Below the pieces are notes generated by a model. The model had not been told where the DNA came from and did not search any database. It was given only the letters and a program-made list of their open reading frames with translations. This document shows, one piece after another, positions 1-8,656 of a stretch of DNA of 64,000 nt. Positions within the stretch are counted from its first letter, which is position 1. Each line of letters begins with the position of its first letter. The stretch lies in NCBI GenBank assembly GCA_004020645.1, contig SAQL01000001.1, positions 25,167-89,166 on the forward strand, written 5' to 3'. The stretch is from Mesorhizobium sp. (GTDB lineage Bacteria > Pseudomonadota > Alphaproteobacteria > Rhizobiales > Rhizobiaceae). The position numbers and the translations under genes are program-made.

Positions 1-147
1 CGCCCTGGTTTCGATGAACATGGCAATCCTGGTAACCAGACGGTCGTCGGTTTCCATCGCCTGCTCGATCCTGGCGACCGTGTCCGGATCGAGCTCACCA
101 TCGGCGAACCGCATCAGGATCTCGTCCGAAAAAGTCTCTTCGTTCAT
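1..147 (-). CDS. Anti-sigma factor, N-terminal fragment (runs off left edge)
   Basis: Only the first 49 codons are inside the window. They begin MNEETFSDEILMRFADGELD, the acidic helix typical of the N-terminus of membrane or zinc-binding anti-sigma factors that pair with ECF sigma factors in rhizobia. Its ATG overlaps the TGA of the upstream sigma gene in an ATGA arrangement (144-147), which implies translational coupling and matched amounts of the two proteins. The inferred role is to hold the sigma factor inactive until a signal releases it. The C-terminal part, where a transmembrane segment or zinc motif would lie, cannot be seen, so the subtype is unknown. Confidence 0.6.
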   Translation of the reverse strand, partial: MNEETFSDEILMRFADGELDPDTVARIEQAMETDDRLVTRIAMFIETRA

Positions 148-686
148 TTGCTAGCCCCTTTTGTGACCGCAGAACGGGTGGGAGCCATGGATATTCCCGT
201 CGCCTCCGCCAGATTCTTCCTCGCCCGGGCCAGCCTGCTCATCACCGTCCCGATCGGCACGGCAAGGACTTCCGCGGCTTCCTTGTAGGAAAGCTCTTCG
301 ACACAGACCAGAAGCAGCACGTCGCGCTGATCGTCGGCGAGTTCGCCGATGGCTCGCGCCACGCTGTTCAGCGCCAGCCGCGCCTCCATCTCGCGCTCGC
401 CGGAAATGCCGGCGATGTCATGGCGCTCGTCGATATCGTCCTGCGGGCCGGTGACCTTGCGCCTGCGGATGTCATCGATCCACAGATTTCGGAGAATCTT
501 GAACATCCACGCGTCGAAGCGCGTCCCTTGCTCGAAACGCTGCTCGTTGGCAAGCGCCCGTTCGCAGGCTCGCTGAACGAGATCGTCCGCCATGTCGCGG
601 GACCGGCAGAGCGCAATTGCGAACCGGCGCAGATTCGGGAGAAATGCGACAAGCTGGTCTTGGACGCGGTCGGTTTTTTCCGGCAT
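144..686 (-). CDS. ECF-type RNA polymerase sigma factor
   Basis: The 180-residue protein has the two-domain layout of ECF sigma factors. Region 2 spans about residues 15-80, with DDLVQRACERAL and the WMFKILRNLWIDDIRRRK core-binding and -10-recognising helices. Region 4 spans about residues 110-160, with LSYKEAAEVLAVPIGTVMSR as the helix-turn-helix for the -35 element. The ATG at 686 is preceded by a TTGGAGC ribosome binding site. The gene is coupled by ATGA to a downstream anti-sigma gene and is divergent from a secreted subtilase, its most likely target. The ECF subgroup cannot be assigned without a profile search. Confidence 0.88.
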   Translation of the reverse strand: MPEKTDRVQDQLVAFLPNLRRFAIALCRSRDMADDLVQRACERALANEQRFEQGTRFDAWMFKILRNLWIDDIRRRKVTGPQDDIDERHDIAGISGEREMEARLALNSVARAIGELADDQRDVLLLVCVEELSYKEAAEVLAVPIGTVMSRLARARKNLAEATGISMAPTRSAVTKGASK

Positions 687-702
687 GTTGCTCCAAGTTT
701 TT

Positions 703-727
703 GGAATAAAGCGGCCCCGCGCCCGTT
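703..727 (+). promoter_or_regulatory. Candidate ECF-dependent promoter for the subtilase gene
   Basis: GGAAT at 703-707 is followed after 16 bases by CGTT at 724-727. This resembles the GGAAC-N16/17-CGTT form recognised by alphaproteobacterial ECF sigma factors such as EcfG. It lies between the sigma gene and the subtilase and points toward the subtilase start at 814. The match is by eye, and the central base of the -35 element deviates (T for C). Confidence 0.4.
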
Positions 728-813
728 TCCTCGCAAAGCTAGCTTATTGCCGGACAGGTCCGCTAGCCTGGCGATGTTGAAAATCGGCAACGGCCGGAAA
801 TCTGAGGGAGATT

Positions 814-2238
814 ATGAGCGCCACCTCATGGCTGAGACCACGAGCCCTGCTGCCTTTCTGGGTAGCCGTCGCGTTAGTGGTCGATCTTCAGGCGCCGAGC
901 GGCCAGCTGGCGCTCGGCGGGCTCGGACCAAAATCGGCGTTCGCCGATGACGATGGTGGTGGTGACGATGGTGGTGGTGATGACGGCGGCCAATCCGGCT
1001 CGTCGTCTGGTGGGTCGGGAACGGCGCCCCGACGGTCGACTGGACCGAATCTGTTTCGCACGCTGACCGATCGGTTTCTTCCGCGCCCGCCAAGACGCGG
1101 CGGCAGGCGTGCGCAACGGCCAGCCGTCCCATTGCCGTCTCGGGCGCCGGACCAGATCGTGGCGACCGGGCTGAGTTCGGCCGAGATCGGTCGGCTTCAG
1201 GCAACGGGCTTCACCGTCCTCGACCGCGCCGACATTCAGCTTCTTGGATCGGAGCTGGTCCGGCTGCGCATACCGCCCAACATGCCGCTGGAGGCTGCGC
1301 GCGATCTTGTCATCGATGCCGCTCCGCAGTCGACGGCAGATTTCGTGCATTACTACCGGCCCGGACAAGAAGTCGAATGTGCCGGACCGCATTGCGCCGC
1401 CGCTGGCCTGATCGGCTGGCCGGCTGATATCGGCCTGCCCGCCGGCTGCGATGGCAATGTCACGATCGGCCTTATCGACACGGCGATCAATCCTGCGCAT
1501 GCCGCCTTCTCGAAAGGCCGAGTCGAAGTTATTCGCCTGTCGGACGACGGTGTTCCCGAGTCCGGCCGCCAGCACGGCACCGCCGTCGCGGCCCTGCTTG
1601 TCGGCGGCGCCGACAGCCGTACCCCCGGCCTCCTGCCGCACGCCAGGCTCATCGCGGTCGATGCGTTTTACCGCGGCGATCGCCAGGATGACCGCTCGGA
1701 CGCTTATGATCTTCTTCGAGCGCTCGATCTTCTTTCCGGGCGCGGCGTGCAGGTGACGAATATGAGCCTGTCTGGTCCTGCGAATGCTCTTCTCGAGCAG
1801 TTTGTCCGAAAACTTTCCGAACGCGGCATGGTGATCGTCGCTGCCGCCGGCAACGGAGGTCCCAAGGCCGAACCTGCCTATCCGGCGGCCTATGCCGACG
1901 TGATCGCGGTGACGGCGGTGGACCGCTTGAAACGTCCTTACAGGCGTGCCGGCCGCGGCGAGCATATCGATCTGGCCGCCCCCGGCGTCGAGGTGTGGAC
2001 GGCCGCGTCGGTCAGCGGCGCACGGCCGAAGACCGGCACGTCCTTCGCGGCGCCGTTTGTTGCCGCCGCAGCGGCGTTGATGAAATCGGCAAACAGCGGC
2101 GCCACCGCAGCCGACATTCACGACGCGCTCGGCAAGTCGGCGGAAGACCTCGGCGCGCCGGGAAAGGACGCCGTCTTCGGCTGGGGCCTGCTCAATGCCC
2201 GCGCCGCTTGCGTCGTCACGCCGAAGAAGGCGATGTAA
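814..2238 (+). CDS. Secreted S8-family (subtilisin-like) serine protease
   Basis: The 474-residue protein starts with a signal-peptide-like segment (about residues 10-43, likely cleaved after SAFA), then an Asp/Gly-rich stretch (45-59), an Arg/Pro-rich linker and a peptidase domain (about 215-465). The catalytic triad is visible: D222 in GLIDTAIN, H254 in RQHGTAVAALL and S410 in KTGTSFAAPFVAAA, with the oxyanion asparagine N347 in AAAGNGG. It should therefore be active and exported. GAGGGA precedes the ATG at 814. The divergent ECF sigma/anti-sigma pair suggests envelope-stress or extracytoplasmic regulation. The substrate is unknown; the Cys pairs near residues 189-212 may form disulfides. 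Confidence 0.88.
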   Translation: MSATSWLRPRALLPFWVAVALVVDLQAPSGQLALGGLGPKSAFADDDGGGDDGGGDDGGQSGSSSGGSGTAPRRSTGPNLFRTLTDRFLPRPPRRGGRRAQRPAVPLPSRAPDQIVATGLSSAEIGRLQATGFTVLDRADIQLLGSELVRLRIPPNMPLEAARDLVIDAAPQSTADFVHYYRPGQEVECAGPHCAAAGLIGWPADIGLPAGCDGNVTIGLIDTAINPAHAAFSKGRVEVIRLSDDGVPESGRQHGTAVAALLVGGADSRTPGLLPHARLIAVDAFYRGDRQDDRSDAYDLLRALDLLSGRGVQVTNMSLSGPANALLEQFVRKLSERGMVIVAAAGNGGPKAEPAYPAAYADVIAVTAVDRLKRPYRRAGRGEHIDLAAPGVEVWTAASVSGARPKTGTSFAAPFVAAAAALMKSANSGATAADIHDALGKSAEDLGAPGKDAVFGWGLLNARAACVVTPKKAM

Positions 2239-2382
2239 AGCTCCACCGTTGATGCCGGAGGGACAGCCGGGGGCGCGAAGGATCACTACAAATCGGCTTC
2301 TAGCGCCAAGGAGGGATTGCACCTAGTCCGTTTCCGCTTACGGTTGGCGTTTTTATCACAAGAATAGCAACGGAGATTCTGC

Positions 2383-3876
2383 GTGAACCGTGTTTTGTCG
2401 GCCGTCTTTGTTCTCGCGCTCAGCGCGCCTGCCTTCGGCCAGACCGTCAATGGCGAGGGTGCGAAGCAGCTCTCCGAAAATCTGTCCCGCTATGTCGGCA
2501 GGCAAGCGATCGACCGCGGTCTGCTGAAGGTTTCCGTGGAAGGCGACGCTTACAAACTCGCTGTCGACGTCAAACCTGTCGTGGACCTGCTGGCGGCGCA
2601 GCATTCCTTCAAGTTCGACTTCAGCCCGTACGCATTGCTCGTCAAGCCGAGCGGCAACGGGACATGGAGCGTCTCGGCGGATGTGTCGCAAAGCGGGTCC
2701 TTCGAGTTCAAGGGGCCAGAGGGCCCGCAGAGCATGCAGTTCTCGATTACAGACGGCAAGTTTTCCGGCGTCTACGATCCCGAACTGGCAGCTTTCACCA
2801 GCGCCACACACTCGATGGCCGGAATGACGATGAAATCCCGGGACACCATGCAGCGCGCGGAGGTGAGCACCGGCGCCGGTACTGCCACCATGAACGCAAC
2901 CAAAGCTGCGAATGGCGGCGTGGATTTCACCGCGACGCAGACGGTCGCCGATTTCGCCGAAGCGCTTGATTTTGACGACCCCAAAAGCGGGCTGAAATTC
3001 CCGCTTACGATCAAATCGCCAGAGCTGTCGGTGAATGCGACCGGCAAAGGCTTGCGGACAAAGCCGTTTCTCGATCTGCTGGCATTTGCCGTCGCCAACG
3101 AAGACGAAGCCAAACTGAAGGCCAACCAGGCGCAGCTCAAATCGCTTTTGCTCGCCGCGCTGCCGCTGTGGGAGCGGATTGACGGAAGCTACGGGCTCAA
3201 GGATATCAGTGTAGAAAGTCCGGTCGGGCATTTCAGTGCGGCGGAGCTGGGCACCAGCTTTGGGTCCGACGGCATCGCCCAGAACGGAGCAATCAACTAT
3301 ACGATCAAGGCCGCAGGATTGACGATCCCTCCGAATCTTGTGCCCGCCTGGGGTACGGCGCTGCTGCCCACCGACATCAATCTGAATTTCGGCGGCGCCA
3401 GTATCGATCTCGACAGCATGGCGAAAAAGGCGATCGAAGCCTTTGATCTAAACAAGAATCCGCCGCTGCCGGCGGACTTTGGCGATCAGATCAAAGCTGA
3501 TTTCATGGCCAAGACGCCGAAATTTGTTATCGGCCACAGCACGGTGAAGAACGGCGACATGGAAATCGCGATGGAAGGCGAGATGACGTTCCCCGGCATG
3601 AAGCCGGAGGCAAATGTGACGATCGATATCGCAGGCTACGACAGAATTGTGGAAAGCCTGCAGGCGGCGGCGAAGTCGGAGCCGGAAGCCGCGCAATATG
3701 TGCCGGTGGCGCTTGCGATCAAGGGATTCGGCAAGACGCTGCCGGACGGCCGCATCGAATGGGTCGTCAACGGCAAGCCGGACGGTTCGGTCACGGTCAA
3801 TGGTGTCATGGTTAAGCCGGCCGATCCGGTTGCGAATGATGAAGGCGACGACAGCGGAGAAGAAACGACGCCGTAG
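2383..3876 (+). CDS. Secreted protein of unknown function
   Basis: This 497-residue protein has a GTG start preceded by CGGAG and a clear Sec signal peptide (about residues 1-19, ending APAFG). The mature part is rich in alternating hydrophobic/polar stretches with many Gly, Ser and Thr residues, suggesting an extended beta-rich fold. It ends in an acidic tail with DEGDDSGEE. No catalytic motif or second membrane segment is visible. It could be a DUF945/DUF2125-like periplasmic protein, but I do not recognise it firmly. It lies 145 bases after the subtilase on the same strand and may share its regulation; that is an inference from position only. Confidence 0.7.
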   Translation: MNRVLSAVFVLALSAPAFGQTVNGEGAKQLSENLSRYVGRQAIDRGLLKVSVEGDAYKLAVDVKPVVDLLAAQHSFKFDFSPYALLVKPSGNGTWSVSADVSQSGSFEFKGPEGPQSMQFSITDGKFSGVYDPELAAFTSATHSMAGMTMKSRDTMQRAEVSTGAGTATMNATKAANGGVDFTATQTVADFAEALDFDDPKSGLKFPLTIKSPELSVNATGKGLRTKPFLDLLAFAVANEDEAKLKANQAQLKSLLLAALPLWERIDGSYGLKDISVESPVGHFSAAELGTSFGSDGIAQNGAINYTIKAAGLTIPPNLVPAWGTALLPTDINLNFGGASIDLDSMAKKAIEAFDLNKNPPLPADFGDQIKADFMAKTPKFVIGHSTVKNGDMEIAMEGEMTFPGMKPEANVTIDIAGYDRIVESLQAAAKSEPEAAQYVPVALAIKGFGKTLPDGRIEWVVNGKPDGSVTVNGVMVKPADPVANDEGDDSGEETTP

Positions 3877-3900
3877 GTGTTTCCGCGATTCGATCGTCGC

Positions 3901-4200
3901 TCATATCGAATGTTCATGGTCGTCGTCGCCAAGCGGCAGCGCCCGCAGCGCCTTGCCGACGGAAGCCGGCGGCGTGCCGGTTTCCTCCGCGAACCGCATG
4001 AGCGTCGGCTCGTGGGCGAGGATGAACTGCAGCACGCCGGCCAGGAACCCCGGCTCGCCGGCGGCCTGGCGGATGGAATGTGCCTCGATGCCGGTGATCG
4101 CCAGGAAACGGGGCAGAAGTTCCGGATCGGCGGCGACGAAGCCCAATGCCTTCACGGCAATGGTTTCCGCTTCCTCGCGCATTGACGCTGCGTTTGCCAT
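3901..4200 (-). CDS. DUF3572 family protein
   Basis: The 99-residue protein contains the family pattern ETIAVKALGFVAADPELLPR followed by FLAITGIEAHSIRQAA and FLAGVLQFILAHEP, and ends with GDDDHEHSI. The ATG at 4200 was chosen because AAGAAGG lies just upstream; the frame stays open to 4503 but the extra residues do not look like this family. DUF3572 proteins are short, cytoplasmic and common in Rhizobiales, frequently divergent from divK as here. Their biochemical role is unknown. Confidence 0.8.
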   Translation of the reverse strand: MANAASMREEAETIAVKALGFVAADPELLPRFLAITGIEAHSIRQAAGEPGFLAGVLQFILAHEPTLMRFAEETGTPPASVGKALRALPLGDDDHEHSI

Positions 4201-4438
4201 CACTACCTTCTTGCGCGGTGGAATGAGTCTCTTTTTGGCAGTAATCGCAAGCGTCGCCTGCGGCAAGCCATCTAGCTCTGCAATGCGGTGTTCGAGGTGA
4301 AATCCGAAGCTTTTCCGGCAGCCGGTTTCCGTTTCGTCAATTATATTGCCGTAGAGTCGAGCAGGGTTTGGTGCGTACCGGCGAGGGCGCATGACGGCAA
4401 CAACCTTCGAGCGGAAGGCAGGCCGGGACGGGAATTTG

Positions 4439-4810
4439 ATGCCTAAGAAGGTCATGATCGTCGAGGACAATGAGCTCAACATGAAGCTCTTTCGCGACCT
4501 CATCGAAGCGAGCGGTTACGAGACGGTACGCACACGCAATGGCCTGGAAGCGCTGGATCTGGCGCGACTGCACAAGCCGGACCTCATTTTGATGGACATC
4601 CAACTGCCCGAAGTGTCGGGGCTGGAAGTGACCAAATGGCTGAAGGAGGACGACGACCTCCATGTCATCCCGGTCATTGCCGTCACCGCATTCGCGATGA
4701 AGGGCGATGAGGAGCGTATCCGCCAGGGTGGCTGTGAGGCCTATATTTCCAAACCGATTTCGGTGCCGCGTTTCATCGAAACCATCAAATCCTACCTGGG
4801 CGACGCCTGA
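4439..4810 (+). CDS. divK: Single-domain response regulator DivK
   Basis: The 123-residue protein is a stand-alone receiver domain beginning [20 protein letters not shown]. The phosphoacceptor is D53 in LILMDIQLP, the acidic pair is E9/D10, and the conserved T/A and K of the switch are in [11 protein letters not shown] and YISKPIS. The start at 4439 follows GGGACGGGA; the reading frame is open upstream to 4391 but the family starts here. In alphaproteobacteria DivK relays phosphate between the DivJ and PleC kinases and the DivL-CckA-CtrA pathway, setting cell polarity and division timing. The pleD gene follows 33 bases later, the conserved arrangement. Confidence 0.95.
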   Translation: MPKKVMIVEDNELNMKLFRDLIEASGYETVRTRNGLEALDLARLHKPDLILMDIQLPEVSGLEVTKWLKEDDDLHVIPVIAVTAFAMKGDEERIRQGGCEAYISKPISVPRFIETIKSYLGDA

Positions 4811-4843
4811 TGCGCCCTTTTAGCCGAGCCGGAGCTTTATAAG

Positions 4844-6217
4844 ATGACCGCACGGATCCTCGTCGTCGACGACATCCCTGCCAATGTAAGGCTGCTCGAG
4901 GTCCGGCTACTTGCCGAATATTTCGAGGTGCTGACCGCCACCAACGGGCTGGACGCGATCGAGACCTGCGAGAACGGCAAGGTCGACGTCGTGCTGCTCG
5001 ACGTGATGATGCCTGATATGGACGGGTTCGAGGTGTGCCGGCGGCTGAAGAGCGATCCGGCGACGTCGCACATCCCGGTCGTCATGATCACCGCGCTCGA
5101 CCAGGTTTCGGACCGGGTGCGCGGACTCGAGGCCGGTGCCGACGATTTTCTGACCAAGCCGGTCAACGATCTGCAATTGATGACGCGCGTCAAAAGCCTG
5201 GTCAGGCTGAAGACGTTGACGGACGAGCTGCGCCTGCGCGCCTCGACCACGCGCAATATCGGCATTGAGGAGCTGTTGAGCCGCAACTTCGCATCCGCAG
5301 ATACCACGCCGAAGGTTCTGCTGATCGACGAGCGCAAATCCTCCTTCGAGCGGGTCCAGAAGATGCTGCGCGGCAGCGCCGACCTCGACATTGCCACCGA
5401 TCCGCATGCCGGCTTCTTCCAGGCCGCCGAGACGCCCTATGAATGCGTGATGATCTCGACGGCCTTTGCCGATTTCGATCCGCTCAGGCTCTGTTCGCAA
5501 CTGCGTTCGCTCGATCGCACCCGTTTCGTGCCGATCATCCTTTTGGCGCAGCAGGGTGAGGAGGGGCGCATCGTCCGCGGCCTCGAACTCGGCATCAACG
5601 ACTATCTGATGCGGCCGATCGACCAGCAGGAGCTGACCGCTCGGCTGCGCACGCAGGTGCGCCGCAAGCGCTACAACGACCAGCTTCGCGCCAGCGTGAC
5701 CCAGACCATCGAGATGGCGGTGACCGACGCCCTGACGGGATTGCACAACCGCCGTTACCTCGACAGTCACCTGCAGACGCTGTTCGACCGTGCCGTGGCG
5801 CGGCGACGGCCGCTGTCAATGATGATCACCGATCTCGACCGCTTCAAGACCATCAACGACGCACATGGCCATGACGGCGGCGACCAGGTGCTGCGCGAAT
5901 TCGCGCGGCGGCTGCGCAAGAATGTGCGCGGCATCGATCTCGCCTGCCGCTTCGGTGGCGAGGAGTTCGTCGTGGTGATGCCGGACACGGACGGCGCGGT
6001 CGCCGAAAAGGTCGCAGAGCGCATTCGCGCCGAAATCGCCCATATGCCGTTTGCCGTCGGTCATGACGGCAAGACGATCGAGGTTACCGTGAGCGTCGGC
6101 GTCTCGTCGGTGCTGAAGGGCGTGGATACGGTTGCCGGGCTGATGAAACGCGCCGATCTCGCGCTCTACGAAGCCAAGAGCGCCGGCCGCAACCGCGTCG
6201 TCGCCAACGCGGCGTAA
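4844..6217 (+). CDS. pleD: Response regulator/diguanylate cyclase PleD
   Basis: The 457-residue protein has the PleD order of receiver (1-120, phosphoacceptor D53 in VVLLDVMMPDMDGFE), degenerate adaptor receiver (about 150-270) and GGDEF domain (about 290-455). The active-site loop reads GGEEF, and the product-inhibition site RGID (RxxD) lies five residues before it, so both catalysis and feedback inhibition should work. PleD makes cyclic di-GMP from two GTP at a cell pole on phosphorylation and promotes polar development. It follows divK directly, forming the divK-pleD operon of alphaproteobacteria. Confidence 0.95.
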   Translation: MTARILVVDDIPANVRLLEVRLLAEYFEVLTATNGLDAIETCENGKVDVVLLDVMMPDMDGFEVCRRLKSDPATSHIPVVMITALDQVSDRVRGLEAGADDFLTKPVNDLQLMTRVKSLVRLKTLTDELRLRASTTRNIGIEELLSRNFASADTTPKVLLIDERKSSFERVQKMLRGSADLDIATDPHAGFFQAAETPYECVMISTAFADFDPLRLCSQLRSLDRTRFVPIILLAQQGEEGRIVRGLELGINDYLMRPIDQQELTARLRTQVRRKRYNDQLRASVTQTIEMAVTDALTGLHNRRYLDSHLQTLFDRAVARRRPLSMMITDLDRFKTINDAHGHDGGDQVLREFARRLRKNVRGIDLACRFGGEEFVVVMPDTDGAVAEKVAERIRAEIAHMPFAVGHDGKTIEVTVSVGVSSVLKGVDTVAGLMKRADLALYEAKSAGRNRVVANAA

Positions 6218-6710
6218 GGTCCGTTGATATTCAGCTGGCCTGCAAATGGCAGCGTCCTGCGCTTCCGGTACTGGCTTACCCGAACGCAAGCTCCATTCCG
6301 GTTTTCGGGAGCCATTTTCGAACTCAGCTTCACCTGAATCTCAACAGACCTCAGTTCAGAGGCAGGCGCCGACGCCTGATTATCCAGTCAGTGCGACAGG
6401 GTTACGAATTTACCTTAACGCAAGCGATTCGCCGGGCTTGGTTAAGAAATTGTTGATTTTCACAGGCTGTTGCGCAAATGTGCAGACCAATGACGGAACC
6501 GGCGCGAGGGTAGATCGCCGGGTCGATCCGAAGAATACCCCATGATTCAGGTCCGCCGCATCTCCTGGGTCCGTGGGGTCGGCCGGCCGGCGCTGGCACA
6601 TAGTGGCCTCCTCGTACCGCTGCCAAACGCCGACCGGCCCCCTCTTTCCGAAAAGACGTCGAGACTCTGCGCTAAGCATTGGAAATTTCGGACTTTTCAG
6701 GCCTTGACGC
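6218..6710. other. Intergenic stretch without recognisable gene
   Basis: This is 493 bases between the end of pleD and the end of the convergent EamA gene. A short perfect inverted repeat, CAGGCG-CCGA-CGCCTG at 6363-6378, could act as a weak terminator for pleD but has no T-run. Short open frames here (for example 6246-6545) have no ribosome site or family-like composition and are not called. Confidence 0.5.
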
Positions 6711-7628
6711 TCAGTCCCGTGCTGGCCAAGTCCCAATCGCTGCTCCGCCGACGATCAAGACCGCGCCAATGAGAAGCAACGGAGTTACTGCGGTGAGCCC
6801 CAGAACAACAAGCAAAAGCGTGGCCACGAGCGGCGTGCCATAAGCCAGAATCGACAGGGAACGTGCGTCGCCACGGGATATACCGTAGTCCCACACCGCG
6901 TTGGCTAAGCCCATAGGCGCTATGCCGAGCCCAAGAATAGCAACGAACTGAATCGCTGACATCGCGTGCGTTTGTTCAAGTTGCGAGTGGGCGATCAGGC
7001 ATACAACAGCGGCAACGAGGCTGTAGATGCCGACGGCGTCGGAGGGACCGCGATTGTCAACCATCCGATACGTGGTGTAGCCCGCCCAGGACAGGCCGGC
7101 CAGCAAGGCGCAGCCGATGCCGAGGACATCGAACGTGGCTTGACCGAATGGATTGATGACCAGCACAGCCCCGGCGAAGCCGAGCAGCACGGCGATCCCA
7201 TGCCTCAACTGCAGGCGCTTTAGACCGAAGGCTGCTGCAAGAACAATCGCCATCATCGGCCACAGATACGCGATGACGCTCGCTTGGGCCGGGGAGATGC
7301 GCGTGATCGCGATGAAGTTGAATGCATTGGTTCCGAGTATCCCGATCACACCGGTGATCAACAACCCAGGCGATTGAGGAACCATACCGGCGAGGCTTTC
7401 TCCACGCAGCAGCCGCAGCCCCGCGAGGCAAAGAAAGCCGACGGCCATTCCAATGGATAGCGTTTGGAACGTCGGTGTCGGAGAGGCAAAGATAGCCAGC
7501 GACGGCCAGACGGCCCAAAGGAAAACAGACGAGGAACCGATCAAGGTGGCCTGGGCGGGACTGGGCCGCCACGGGCTTGCCGTAGACGGCCTTCGATAAT
7601 CCGAGAACAGTGCGACCGCAGCAGCCAT
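6711..7628 (-). CDS. EamA-family (DMT) permease
   Basis: The 305-residue protein consists of about ten hydrophobic segments arranged as two EamA repeats (about residues 30-150 and 165-300), the drug/metabolite transporter fold. Typical pieces are NAFNFIAITRISPAQASVIA in the first repeat and WDYGISRGDARSLSILAYG in the second, where a small exporter of amino acids, nucleosides or related metabolites usually has its substrate-lining helices. The ATG at 7628 is chosen over the GTG at 7646 because GGAGG lies seven bases upstream of it. The substrate cannot be told from sequence. It is transcribed toward pleD. Confidence 0.85.
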   Translation of the reverse strand: MAAAVALFSDYRRPSTASPWRPSPAQATLIGSSSVFLWAVWPSLAIFASPTPTFQTLSIGMAVGFLCLAGLRLLRGESLAGMVPQSPGLLITGVIGILGTNAFNFIAITRISPAQASVIAYLWPMMAIVLAAAFGLKRLQLRHGIAVLLGFAGAVLVINPFGQATFDVLGIGCALLAGLSWAGYTTYRMVDNRGPSDAVGIYSLVAAVVCLIAHSQLEQTHAMSAIQFVAILGLGIAPMGLANAVWDYGISRGDARSLSILAYGTPLVATLLLVVLGLTAVTPLLLIGAVLIVGGAAIGTWPARD

Positions 7629-7689
7629 TCCTTTTCCTCCGAGCACTCTGGCCTCATGCTACGAGGATTCAAAAGGCCGGCAAAGCATC

Positions 7690-7722
7690 AATGCAAAAAC
7701 GCCGCCCAAGAGGCGGCGTTTG
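7690..7722 (-). terminator. Rho-independent terminator of rpmG
   Basis: AACGCCGCC at 7698-7706 pairs perfectly with GGCGGCGTT at 7712-7720 across a 5-base loop. On the minus strand the stem runs directly into a T-run (complement of AAAAA at 7695-7699). It sits 20 bases after the rpmG stop codon. Confidence 0.85.
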
Positions 7723-7742
7723 GCATTGCGGAGGAAACCAGA

Positions 7743-7910
7743 TTACTTGATCTTGGTTTCCTTGAACTCGACGTGCTTCTTGGCGACCGGATCGTATTTG
7801 CGGAACGACAGCTTGTCCGTCTTGGTGCGGCTGTTCTTGCTGGTCACGTAGAAGAAACCGGTGTCGGCGGTCGACAGAAGCTTGATCTTGATGTTTGCGG
7901 CTTTGGCCAT
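7743..7910 (-). CDS. rpmG: 50S ribosomal protein L33
   Basis: This 55-codon gene encodes a small basic protein beginning [20 protein letters not shown] with [20 protein letters not shown] and a Lys-rich C-terminus ending KETKIK, the L33 pattern. It lacks the CxxC zinc ribbon, so it is the zinc-independent (C-minus) form. Length matches the family. A strong terminator follows at 7690-7722. In many Rhizobiales rpmG lies near topA-rnr-DUF983-Nudix, as it does here. Confidence 0.95.
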   Translation of the reverse strand: MAKAANIKIKLLSTADTGFFYVTSKNSRTKTDKLSFRKYDPVAKKHVEFKETKIK

Positions 7911-8092
7911 GATATCAGTCCGTTAATGTCTGTGGAGTTTTGGCCGCTGGAGCACGGGGAAACACCCGGACGCGGGAAACTTGGCGCGACACATAAAGAA
8001 CGCACCCGGAAAGTCAACCCCGTGAAGCTTCGGCGCAATCTGTTGCGCAAGCCGCGCCCGATATCAGAGCCTGCCGGCAGCCGGCAATGTTC

Positions 8093-8551
8093 CTATGCGT
8101 CTTCCCTTACCGGCGGAGTGACTGTCTTCCAGTCTCCCGTGGTGTTCCACCAGCGGTTCGGGTTGGAGCGGTCGTCGAGTCCCTTGGAGCGGCTGGCAAG
8201 CATCGGCTGGATGCGGATCACCGGCTCCTGATAGCTGTGGGCCTGGAATATCGCTTCGACAATGCGTGCCGCCAGCGCCTGGTCGTCGGGCAGTTCAAAC
8301 GACACTTCCACCGTACCCTGCCGTCGTCGCAATTCCGTCTCGGCGCCTGCGGCCGCGCCTTCGAGCGGCCGGTAGCGCTCGATGCCATGCGCCGACTGGT
8401 AGGCATTGCTGTCGTATTTGCCCATGGTCAGCGGGGCGATGGCAACCACCGCTTCCATGATGCGGTCGACATCGCCGACCGGTGCTTGAAAGGTCACAAG
8501 CAGCAGCAATTCCATCCGCACCGATTTTGTTTCGAACCCGGAGTCGATCAT
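8093..8551 (-). CDS. YqfO/NIF3 C-terminal-like (CutA-fold) protein
   Basis: The 152-residue protein shows the landmarks of the small domain inserted in NIF3/YqfO proteins: MELLLLVTFQAP strand, IAPLTMGKYDSNAY, RYRPLEGA and the HSYQEPVIRI motif (compare HPYEEPAYD). It is the ferredoxin-like CutA-type fold as a stand-alone protein. The domain's function is not established; trimeric regulatory or metal-binding roles have been proposed for relatives. The ATG at 8551 has GAGG eight bases upstream. It lies 105 bases downstream of the MFS gene on the same strand. Confidence 0.6.
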   Translation of the reverse strand: MIDSGFETKSVRMELLLLVTFQAPVGDVDRIMEAVVAIAPLTMGKYDSNAYQSAHGIERYRPLEGAAAGAETELRRRQGTVEVSFELPDDQALAARIVEAIFQAHSYQEPVIRIQPMLASRSKGLDDRSNPNRWWNTTGDWKTVTPPVREDA

Positions 8552-8656
8552 GGTGGCATCCTCAAATTCGTGGCGTGTTGCTGACAATCTATCCAAGTGC
8601 TGCTGACACGGTTATGTCAGCAGCCTCGCGCCATATGAGGCATCGATCGGGTTTTT

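Noticed and set aside
874..2322. A 482-codon minus-strand frame opposite the subtilase
   Set aside because: Antisense to the protease catalytic motifs; composition is that of a shadow.
6246..6545. A 99-codon frame after pleD
   Set aside because: No start signal or domain; lies in the gap between convergent genes.
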